From Methylobacterium longum (GTDB lineage: Bacteria; Pseudomonadota; Alphaproteobacteria; Rhizobiales; Beijerinckiaceae), in assembly GCF_022179385.1 (NCBI RefSeq), contig NZ_BPQS01000045.1:1-39191 (forward strand): 39,191 bases of DNA, given 5' to 3'. A model generated the notes under the pieces. That model saw only the letters and a program-made list of their open reading frames with translations, was not told the origin of the DNA and did not search any database. Shown here piece after piece: positions 32,586 to 39,191 of this stretch; the first letter of the stretch is position 1; each line of letters begins with the position of its first letter. Both the position numbers and the translations under genes were made by a program.

Positions 32586-33494
32586 ATGATGATTGCCCAA
32601 TATCCTGAGGAAACAGAGGCTCGTGCCGCGCGAGTCTGCGTCGGGATCGCGACGCGTGGTCGACCAGGTCAGCTCGCGGCGATGCTCGCCAATTTAGCTG
32701 CCCAGACCCTCTCGCCGCACGCGATCATGGTCTGCTGCACGGAGCCGCGGGATGTCGGGGACGTCGCCGCGGATCCGTCCATCACCTTGATCTACCGAGA
32801 ACCCGGACTGGCACGCCAGCGCAACGCCATCCTTGAGGCCATGCCGTCGGACACCGACTACGTGGTGTTCTTCGACGACGACTTCTATCCGGACCCGCGC
32901 TGGCTCGAAACGGTGACGGAGGTCTTCACCAGCGAGCCGGATATCGCGTGCATCACGGGCTACGTGATCGCCGACGGCATTCTCGGGCCGGGCTTGTCCC
33001 CGGAGGATGCGCTCGCGCGGATCGCTGCGCATGATCCATCCGGCAATCGGCGGATCGAGGAGAATGAAAGCCCGTACGGCTGCAACATGGCCTTCCGACG
33101 GACGGCGATCGCGGGGCTTCGCTTCGACGAGAGGCTGGTCCTCTACGGCTGGCTGGAGGATCGGGACTTCGGAGCCCTCGTCGCCCAGCGGGGCGGCCGA
33201 CGTGTAAAGATCGGCAAGGCCTACGGTGTCCACCTCGGCACGAAGGGGGGGCGCGTATCCGGGCGCAAGATAGGCTATTCTCAGGTGATGAACCCAGTCT
33301 ATCTGCATCGGAAGAGCACCATGACGACGCGGCAGGCGATCGAGCAGATCGGCCGCAACGTTATGACCAATCTCGTCAAATCGGCCAGTCCGGAACCCTA
33401 TGTGGATCGGCGCGGCCGGCTCCTCGGCAACCTGATCGCGGCGCTCGACCTCCTGCGCCTGCGCCTGACTCCGGAACGGGCTGCCTCCCTATGA
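32586..33494 (+). CDS. Glycosyltransferase family 2 (GT-A fold)
   Basis: A 302-residue cytoplasmic glycosyltransferase. It opens with VCVGIATRGRPGQLAAMLANL, has the nucleotide-sugar/metal motif FFDDDFYPDPRWL at about residues 94-106, and a probable catalytic-base segment GWLEDRDFGALV near residue 193. It probably adds one sugar of the exopolysaccharide repeat unit; the sugar cannot be told. Two ATG codons, 32586 and 32589, are both possible starts. Its stop overlaps the start of the Wzc-like gene (ATGA), so the pair is translated together. Confidence 0.9.
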   Translation: MMIAQYPEETEARAARVCVGIATRGRPGQLAAMLANLAAQTLSPHAIMVCCTEPRDVGDVAADPSITLIYREPGLARQRNAILEAMPSDTDYVVFFDDDFYPDPRWLETVTEVFTSEPDIACITGYVIADGILGPGLSPEDALARIAAHDPSGNRRIEENESPYGCNMAFRRTAIAGLRFDERLVLYGWLEDRDFGALVAQRGGRRVKIGKAYGVHLGTKGGRVSGRKIGYSQVMNPVYLHRKSTMTTRQAIEQIGRNVMTNLVKSASPEPYVDRRGRLLGNLIAALDLLRLRLTPERAASL

Positions 33495-35215
33495 ACTACA
33501 CCCCCTCCGCCATCCGAGCGGACGATCCCCACCAGGATGTGCTCCCGGGTCTGGAGCATATCGACATGCGCTATGCGGACGACGATCCCGGCGCCACCTG
33601 GATCGCGGATCTGATCGCCGCGGTGCGACGGCAGGGCATCAAGCTCGTCCTGTGGCTCCTGATCTGCTTCGCTGCCAGTCTCGCCTACACCCTCCGCGCG
33701 ACACCAGAATACGTCGCGTCCGCACAGATCGTGCTCGAGCCTCGTGCCCGGCTACCCGCCGGCGCCGATGCGGCGGCCGCTGTCGCCCCGATCTTGGACA
33801 GCGCCCAGGCCGAGAGCCAGCTCCAGATCATCCGCTCGGTGCGCAACCTGAGCTACGTGTTCGACACGCTGAATCTCGACGCCGACCCGGCCTTCGCTCC
33901 GGGCGAGCCGGGACTGATCAGTCGGATCGTAGCCATGGCGGGTCTGCTGCGGCCTTCCTCGGAGACGCCCCCCACGCGGGAGGAACTGGCGAGCCAAGCC
34001 CGCGAGATCGCGTTCCAGAACTTCTCCGACCGGGTTCAGGTCCGCCGCCTCGGCCAGTCCTACGTCATCGAGGTGTCGTTCCGAGGCCTCAAGCCGGAGG
34101 CGACCGCCCGTATCACGAACTCGATCGCCGCAGCCTATATCCGCGATCAGGTGCTGGTCCACGCCATCTCGGAACAGCGCGGAACCGAGTTCCTGCAGGG
34201 GCGGATCACGCTCGTCCAAGCAGAGAAGAAGGCGGCCGACGAGGCCGTCGCGACCGGCGTCATCACCGATTTCCAGTTTCCCGATTCCGACGCCCGTATC
34301 GTTGGCGCGGCGCTCCGGCCGTTGGCCGCCGCCTACCCGCAGACGAAGCTGAACCTGCTGTTCGGGATCGTCTTCGGCTTCGTCACCGGCGTCGCCTTCA
34401 TCGCGATCAGGAACAATTTCGACAAGACCGTGCGCTCGCCGGCGCAGATCCGGCGCGTCCTCGGTGTCGACTGCCTCGTCGCCGTTCCCCGCCTGCGCTC
34501 CGGGCGCTTGAAGGACACGACCGCCCTCGACCAGCCGGGGTCGGATTTCGCACAATCCATGCGTCTCCTGCGCACGGTCCTGTTCGCCGCGCGGGTGAAG
34601 AACCATCAGGTCGCCATCGGCGTGGTGTCGTGCCGGGAGGGAGAGGGCTGCAGTGCCCTGAGCGCGAACCTTGCCGGCCTGCTCGCCGCCTCGAACAGCC
34701 GCGTGGTGCTGGTCGATGCCAGCCTGCAGAAGCCGGACCTGACCCGTCGCTTCGCTCCCGACAGCGCGGTCGGTCTCGACCAGTTCATCCTGTCGACCTC
34801 GACCGACGCGCGGTTGCCCGAGGTAAAGATCACGGACTCGCTGAGCTTCGTGCCCGCGGTGGCTGCCGGCCGCGCGGCCGACCCCAATGCCTTTCTCGGA
34901 ACGCAGGCGATGCGCACCGCCCTGACGCAGTACAACGGCCCGCGCGATCTCGTCCTCGATCTGCCCCCTCTCGAAGCCTCGTCGGACGCCCAGGCGATCG
35001 GAAGCATGCTCTCCGGCGTGGTGCTCGTCGCAGCTCTGAACCGCACCAAGCTCAATCAACTCTCGGAGGGCGTCCGCGCCCTGCGCTCGGCCAACAGCCG
35101 GGTGCTGGGCGTCGTGCTGAACGATCCTCTTCCCCGGAGGGGCCGCCGTTCCAGCCGTAGTGCCGCCTCGGGCAGCAGCTACTCGTCGCCGATGCCACCC
35201 AGCGCCCAATCCTGA
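33491..35215 (+). CDS. Wzc/ExoP-like co-polymerase with degenerate (pseudo)kinase domain
   Basis: 574 residues: a Wzz domain with membrane segments at about 48-66 and about 290-307, the Wzz signature VRRLGQSYVIEVSFRG, then a cytoplasmic BY-kinase-like domain (about 345-545). In active BY-kinases the P-loop reads GEGKST; here it is REGEGCSALSANLA (about 384-397), with Cys in place of the ATP-binding Lys. The Walker A' region is VVLVDASLQKPDL and the Walker B region is LVLDLPPL. The C-terminus has a single Tyr in a Ser/Arg/Pro-rich tail instead of a Tyr cluster. It may bind a partner without phosphorylating it. It is coupled to the GT2 gene and converges with the next GT4 gene after only 28 bases. 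Confidence 0.88.
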   Translation: MNYTPSAIRADDPHQDVLPGLEHIDMRYADDDPGATWIADLIAAVRRQGIKLVLWLLICFAASLAYTLRATPEYVASAQIVLEPRARLPAGADAAAAVAPILDSAQAESQLQIIRSVRNLSYVFDTLNLDADPAFAPGEPGLISRIVAMAGLLRPSSETPPTREELASQAREIAFQNFSDRVQVRRLGQSYVIEVSFRGLKPEATARITNSIAAAYIRDQVLVHAISEQRGTEFLQGRITLVQAEKKAADEAVATGVITDFQFPDSDARIVGAALRPLAAAYPQTKLNLLFGIVFGFVTGVAFIAIRNNFDKTVRSPAQIRRVLGVDCLVAVPRLRSGRLKDTTALDQPGSDFAQSMRLLRTVLFAARVKNHQVAIGVVSCREGEGCSALSANLAGLLAASNSRVVLVDASLQKPDLTRRFAPDSAVGLDQFILSTSTDARLPEVKITDSLSFVPAVAAGRAADPNAFLGTQAMRTALTQYNGPRDLVLDLPPLEASSDAQAIGSMLSGVVLVAALNRTKLNQLSEGVRALRSANSRVLGVVLNDPLPRRGRRSSRSAASGSSYSSPMPPSAQS

Positions 35216-35243
35216 AGATCGGGCGACGTGCGGCGGCGGTCGC

Positions 35244-36455
35244 TCACGGTTTCGAGGTTGGGCGGGGATCGCTCTGGCCCTCGGCAGAGGCGCCGAGGGA
35301 TTTCGGCACCTGTTGCCCGAGCATCTCGTGGCTCAGTTCAACGTGTTGGCGGATAAAGGACTGGGCGCCGATCCCCGCATCCGCCATGTGCTGCTGCGCC
35401 CGGACGGCGCGGGCCTGGGCGTTCGCAGGATCCCTGGCGATGTCCTGCAGCGCGTCGCGGAGGGCCTGGGGATCCCCCGGCGGTACGTAGCGTACCGCGT
35501 CCGCCCCGAAATAGACCTCGAGACCTCCGGTGGCGGTGGCGATGACGGGCACCCCAGCGAGGACGGCCTCTTGGATCACCGTGATGCCGCTGGCATGCCC
35601 GTTCGCCTTCAGGGGCACGCAGACCACGTCGGCCTCGGCGAGGCGCGCGAAAAACTCGCTGTTCGTCCGGGCCTGCATGATCTGAAGATTCGGCCGTCCC
35701 TTGGTCAGCGCATGCGGCGCAGTGCCCGAGAGGATGACGCAGACAGCGTCGGACAAGCCGTCAAGGGCTTCCACCAGGCACGTCCAGTCGCGATGGCGAT
35801 CGTTTCCGACGGAGAGGATGCGAAGGGGTCTGCCGGTCCGTGCGACGGGCGACGTCACCTGCTCCGACGGAATGCCGAACGGGACCAGCACGACGCGCTT
35901 ATCCGGGAAGAGGGCCTGCGCGACTGCGAGATTGACCGAGGAATGGACCGTCAGGACGTCCACGTGGCGGATGAGCCGGCGATAGAGCAGCCGGTGGAGC
36001 GGCGTGAGCGTCTTCCAACGGTCGAACAGCCAGACGCTCTGGCCGAGCAGCTTCGGACGACGTCGGGACCAAGACAGGACGGCCGCCACAGCGAGGTACT
36101 GGGATTCGGTGTGCGTCCAGACCACGTCCGCATCCAGCAGAGCAGGGCGTTGCCTGAGGGCGTGGATCACGTCGAATCCGGTGAGCACCCGCAGGCCGAG
36201 GCGGATGATCTTCACCGCGAAGCTCTCGGGTGACGTGCGGGAAAACTCGACCGTGCACCCCATGCCGGTGGCGCGGCCATAGCCGTAGGGCGTCTCCTCG
36301 TTGACGCCGACCAGCGTGCGGGACCGCCACGCCTCCCGCCAAGCCACGGCATCCTTGTCGGCGGCCAGATGCACGAAGACGCTGAGCGGCCGGGTTGTTC
36401 CGGTCGCTTCCGCCGCCGGCTGGGCGATCTTGGTCTCGGACGCGACTGAGCTCAC
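35244..36455 (-). CDS. Glycosyltransferase family 4 (GT-B fold)
   Basis: A 403-residue glycosyltransferase. The C-terminal domain shows the donor-binding region SGITVIQEAVLAGVPVIATATGGLEVY, with the Glu and Gly-rich turn of GT4 enzymes; LRILSVGNDRHRDWTCLVEAL marks the start of the second Rossmann domain. It probably acts in the exopolysaccharide pathway. The start is uncertain: GTG 36455 follows a GGGGGG run by 6 bases and gives a plausible N-terminus, while the frame is open to a TTG at 36500. Confidence 0.87.
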   Translation of the reverse strand: MSSVASETKIAQPAAEATGTTRPLSVFVHLAADKDAVAWREAWRSRTLVGVNEETPYGYGRATGMGCTVEFSRTSPESFAVKIIRLGLRVLTGFDVIHALRQRPALLDADVVWTHTESQYLAVAAVLSWSRRRPKLLGQSVWLFDRWKTLTPLHRLLYRRLIRHVDVLTVHSSVNLAVAQALFPDKRVVLVPFGIPSEQVTSPVARTGRPLRILSVGNDRHRDWTCLVEALDGLSDAVCVILSGTAPHALTKGRPNLQIMQARTNSEFFARLAEADVVCVPLKANGHASGITVIQEAVLAGVPVIATATGGLEVYFGADAVRYVPPGDPQALRDALQDIARDPANAQARAVRAQQHMADAGIGAQSFIRQHVELSHEMLGQQVPKSLGASAEGQSDPRPTSKP

Positions 36456-36967
36456 GAGCGACCCCCCAACTTGCGACGAGGCGACACATGGGGGCCGCAA
36501 CTGACGCGAGCTTTGGACCTTGGCTTCAAACGCACGGTATATAGACCTGAGGTTTTTCTGAGTACCGCGCGGCTGAAAGATTGGTCAGGTCATACCATCT
36601 CAGCGAGGCGCAACGACTCTGCTTGTGGCTGAGTGACAAGTCAGCCGGACGGGCTGCAGTGATACCCGACTCCGACGGGTCGGGAAAGCCACGCCGCGTG
36701 ATCGACGGAGGGGACGCCGATTTTCACGCAGACGACCGGAACGGCTCATCGGGGGCGTCGTGCGCCGCTGTCCGACCTAGATTCCCGTCGACACCTGCGA
36801 CCTGGAGCGCCGCGATGCCGGGGCAGGCGGGAAACGCATCCTCGTGTGGCGCCTCGCCGAAGGGTGACTCGTTCGCCCCGAGCGGCGACGTCTGAAGCTC
36901 GCACTGTGATACAATGCGCTCAGTCCTCGTATCCAGACCGTCATGGCCAATCGGAGTTGCAGGTAGA
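36456..36967. other. Intergenic region between divergent GT4 and GH16 genes
   Basis: 512 bases that must hold promoters for both neighbours. Near 36538-36565 is an AT-rich stretch (GGTATATAGACCTGAGGTTT) with a CTGAG direct repeat six bases apart, a candidate for the GT4 promoter or operator. Open frames such as 36581-36895 have no ribosome site or family-like sequence and are not called. Confidence 0.45.
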
Positions 36968-37906
36968 ATGATTGTCGATGTGCCTAAAAGGATGGCTGCC
37001 GCGCTCTGCGCTGCCTCTCTCGTCTGCGCCCTCGGTGGGGCTGCCTGCGGCGCCGCGGTGGCTCAGAACGACAAGGGAGGTGCGCCCCCGCCCGCCGCTT
37101 CCGCGAAGGCGACAGCCCGGACGACCAGCCCATCCGGCTTCGTCACCGACTCGATGAAGCTCGTGTTCGACGAGACTTTCAACGGGGACAGCCTGGACCT
37201 GACGCGTTGGTTTCCCGGCCCCAAGCCCGACGGCGGACAATGGGGAGGCGCGCACTTCGTGACCTCCCATGAGACCGGGTTCACGAGCGTTTACATCGTG
37301 AAGGACGGGACGCTGACGCTCCGGGCCCACCATGATCCAAAGTACAAGGATCCCGAGAACTGGGGCCGGACTTGGTACAGCGGTCAAGTGAGCACCGCCT
37401 TCCCGCGCAAGCCGTCGCCGAGCGCGATCCGGAAGGGGTATATCGAGACGCGCGCCAAATTTCCGAAGAACAAGGGTTCCTGGATCGGGTTCTGGATGCT
37501 TGCCGGGGATACCGAACCGACGACCGCCACGGATGCCGGGGGCGTCGAAATCGACGCCTTCGAATTCTACGGCGACGCGATATCCAAGTTCAGTTCGGGC
37601 GCCATCTATTGGCCCGGAAAAACGGGACGTCCTTCCGAACCGGGTAAGCTCGTCTGGACAGACACAAACACGGATCTGACGACCGACTTCCACACCTACG
37701 GTGTGCAGATCACCGATACGGACGTCATCATGTATTTCGATCGGAAGGAGGTTCAGCGCCTCACCCTGCCGCGACCGAAAAGTGTCGGGAAATTCTTCGT
37801 TCTCCTCGACAACGCCATCCATACCGACAGCGGCGTCGATGTGCCCGCATCCGGCTACGCGGACGCGGTCTTCGACTACGTGCAGGTCTGGGAGGATGCC
37901 CGCTGA
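36968..37906 (+). CDS. Secreted glycoside hydrolase family 16 (ExoK-like beta-glucanase)
   Basis: 312 residues with a signal peptide (KRMAAALCAASLVCALGG) ending near AVA-QN (about residue 32) and a Pro/Ala/Thr-rich linker to about 60. The GH16 jelly-roll catalytic motif is GVEIDAFEFYG: nucleophile E194, D196, acid/base E199 (E-x-D-x-x-E). LVFDETFNGDSLDLTRW at the start and FDYVQVWEDAR at the end are also typical. Enzymes of this type trim exopolysaccharides in rhizobia (ExoK, ExsH) to control chain length or release. ATG 36968 gives a normal signal peptide; ATG 36914 would add 18 residues. It is transcribed alone. Confidence 0.9.
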   Translation: MIVDVPKRMAAALCAASLVCALGGAACGAAVAQNDKGGAPPPAASAKATARTTSPSGFVTDSMKLVFDETFNGDSLDLTRWFPGPKPDGGQWGGAHFVTSHETGFTSVYIVKDGTLTLRAHHDPKYKDPENWGRTWYSGQVSTAFPRKPSPSAIRKGYIETRAKFPKNKGSWIGFWMLAGDTEPTTATDAGGVEIDAFEFYGDAISKFSSGAIYWPGKTGRPSEPGKLVWTDTNTDLTTDFHTYGVQITDTDVIMYFDRKEVQRLTLPRPKSVGKFFVLLDNAIHTDSGVDVPASGYADAVFDYVQVWEDAR

Positions 37907-38030
37907 GGCTTCCCCTGCGGGAGCCGGCGACAACGGCGGTGCAGGACGACACGACCGAGACGGTGGTCCGCATCACGTCAATCCGCGGATGCGGACCCTT
38001 TCAGTCGCGTCGGAGCTGCGGCTCGATGCG

Positions 38031-38067
38031 GAACTAAGGGCCGCCCCCCTGAACGCAGGGGGGGCCA
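38031..38067. terminator. Possible hairpin between convergent GH16 and GT32-like genes
   Basis: CCCCCCT (38044-38050) can pair with AGGGGGG (38057-38063) around a 6-base loop, in the 267-base spacer where the two genes converge. There is no T-run, so terminator function on either strand is uncertain. Confidence 0.3.
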
Positions 38068-38173
38068 TGGCATTCTGGATCCCGACGTTCAGCGGCGAAC
38101 GGACCGCGCGCTTACCGGCCGGACGCCGTCTTGCCGAGCGCCCGTCCCATCCGGGTCATCGCCGGATCGATGC

Positions 38174-38923
38174 TCAGATCAGGCATGTCAGCTTGCGTCG
38201 TGCGACCGTTCTCAGGCGGTGGAGCAATTGCCGGTTGCGCCACGAACCCCAGCACATGTGAATGCCGACCGATTCCCGGGATTTCGCGATCCCCATCCGC
38301 GACCAAGTGAGGTCCGGAAGATATTTGACTCTCCCCGGAATGCTGAGGTCGTTGTATCGACCGAGGTTGCGCAACAAAAATTCTGTCATCGCTGCTGGTC
38401 CGGTCGTCATGATGGGGTTTTTTTCATGAAGATCGGTCAGAGTGTTGTTGTCCAAGATGCTGGTCATGAAGTCCAGCCAGAACGGATGTTGCGGCGCGCT
38501 CGCGAGGCATGCATTCCCCAGTCGGAACGAGGGATCGGCGGAGGTATGGCCCGCTCGTGGCGGCTCACCCTGCTCTGTCGGGAGCGTGCATGCGGATTCC
38601 AGCAACTCGGACGGGTATTTCAGGAACTTGTAATCCGTATCGGCATATACGCCGCCATACTTATGCAAGGCCGCGTAGCGTCCGATATCTGATTTGATAA
38701 TCCCGCTCTTGATTTTGATATATTTTCCGAAAAGATCGCTGAAGTCTTCTTCCATCAGCTCGTCGAGTTCAGGGTCGGTCCACAGCATGTAGCCCCAGCC
38801 CTTGAGTATCTTGCCGTTCCGGCGGAACAGAACCTGCTCTTCCCAAGTCAGCTCCTTGCTGGGAGCCGTGTTGTGAAGAATGGTAGGCACGCGCGAGCTT
38901 TTTGTCTCTGTTGTCATTTGCAT
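38174..38923 (-). CDS. GT32-like glycosyltransferase (DXD sugar-binding, capsular polysaccharide type)
   Basis: About 249 residues. The Gly_transf_sug/OCH1-type core is clear: RVPTILHNTAPSKELTWEEQ near the start, then SDIGRYAALHKYGGVYADTD with the DXD motif D95-T96-D97 that binds metal and nucleotide sugar. MTTGPAAMTEFLLR and a final GIHMCWGSWR block complete the family pattern. Starts are ambiguous: ATG 38923 or 38917 fit the family N-terminus, while ATG 38968 and GTG 38995 would add a basic segment. The 5' half is visibly lower in GC than the neighbours, with AT-rich codons (for example KYIKIKSGIIKSDI), suggesting recent acquisition. It lies downstream of the guanylyltransferase gene on the same strand. 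Confidence 0.85.
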   Translation of the reverse strand: MQMTTETKSSRVPTILHNTAPSKELTWEEQVLFRRNGKILKGWGYMLWTDPELDELMEEDFSDLFGKYIKIKSGIIKSDIGRYAALHKYGGVYADTDYKFLKYPSELLESACTLPTEQGEPPRAGHTSADPSFRLGNACLASAPQHPFWLDFMTSILDNNTLTDLHEKNPIMTTGPAAMTEFLLRNLGRYNDLSIPGRVKYLPDLTWSRMGIAKSRESVGIHMCWGSWRNRQLLHRLRTVARRKLTCLI

Positions 38924-39089
38924 TCTTTCGCGCCGGTTATTTTGTTCCGCAGGTTTCAGCTTCAACATTCGTATCAATATTCCCCGAATAAGCACAAATA
39001 CTCGACATGATGAACGAAAACCGATCCGATATCACGCAACGAACGACGGTCGTCCCACCCGTTCCCTGTGTTCGAGACGAGTTCTGGTG

Positions 39090-39191
39090 TCAGCGTCCGT
39101 AGATATCCTCGACGCGGATGATGTCGTCCTCGCCGGTGTAGGATCCGACCTGGACCTCGATCAGCTCGAGCGGGATCTTTCCGGGATTGGC
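39090..39191 (-). CDS. manC: Mannose-1-phosphate guanylyltransferase, C-terminal fragment (5' end outside window)
   Basis: The last 33 codons and stop of a minus-strand gene that enters from the right edge. The peptide NPGKIPLELIEVQVGSY followed by TGEDDIIRVEDIYGR matches the cupin (phosphomannose isomerase-like) end of bifunctional ManC/AlgA/XanB proteins, where the last residues are almost always 'EDxYGR'. These enzymes make GDP-mannose, a donor for exopolysaccharide mannose or fucose units. It lies 166 bases upstream of the GT32-like gene, and the two may be co-transcribed. The nucleotidyltransferase domain is outside the window. Confidence 0.82.
   Translation of the reverse strand, partial: ANPGKIPLELIEVQVGSYTGEDDIIRVEDIYGR

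Noticed and set aside
1..39191. tRNA or rRNA genes, CRISPR arrays and intact insertion sequences
   Set aside because: I looked for cloverleaf-like segments, regularly spaced repeats and transposase motifs and found none that hold up by eye.

Overview
The window looks like chromosome of a high-GC alphaproteobacterium, most probably Methylobacterium or a close relative in the Rhizobiales. The grounds are the uniformly GC-rich codon use, a hopanoid operon in the order hpnA-hpnC-hpnD-hpnE-shc-hpnG, and the alphaproteobacterial set tolC-popZ-valS. This is judged from gene content and protein motifs only; no database search was possible.

Region 1 (1-7310, + strand) makes hopanoids. It opens with the last codons of dxs (isoprenoid precursor supply) and a strong terminator-like hairpin. 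A tightly coupled operon follows: HpnA, the three enzymes that turn farnesyl diphosphate into squalene (HpnD, HpnC, HpnE), squalene-hopene cyclase, and HpnG for side-chain processing. Region 2 (7364-15233, mostly - strand) is housekeeping and envelope: a DegP/Do periplasmic protease with its own terminator, a small secreted protein of unknown function, valyl-tRNA synthetase, the polar organiser PopZ and a TolC-type outer membrane channel with a large Gly/Thr/Ala-rich insert.

Region 3 (about 15700-39191) is a large exopolysaccharide locus built from several short units on both strands, separated by long gene-free spacers. It holds four glycosyltransferases of different folds (GT-B/GT4-like, GT2, GT4, GT32-like), a Wzx-type flippase with an unusual N-terminal domain and a Wzy/ExoQ-like polymerase. 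It also holds an ExoF-like outer membrane export protein, two Wzz-type chain-length proteins (one fused to a kinase domain that has lost its key residues), two family-3 acyltransferases and a secreted GH16 glycanase. The window ends in the C-terminus of a GDP-mannose-forming guanylyltransferase.

The most interesting part is a five-gene + strand unit inside region 3 (21043-26343): an FkbH-like HAD protein, an MBOAT membrane acyltransferase, a membrane-anchored SGNH protein, a stand-alone acyl carrier protein and a VOC-fold protein. It has the layout of the Gram-positive dlt operon (ACP, MBOAT, SGNH protein), with the adenylating enzyme replaced by FkbH, a family known to load a glyceryl unit from 1,3-bisphosphoglycerate onto a carrier protein. 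I infer a pathway that exports a glyceryl (or related hydroxyacyl) group through the inner membrane to decorate the exopolysaccharide.
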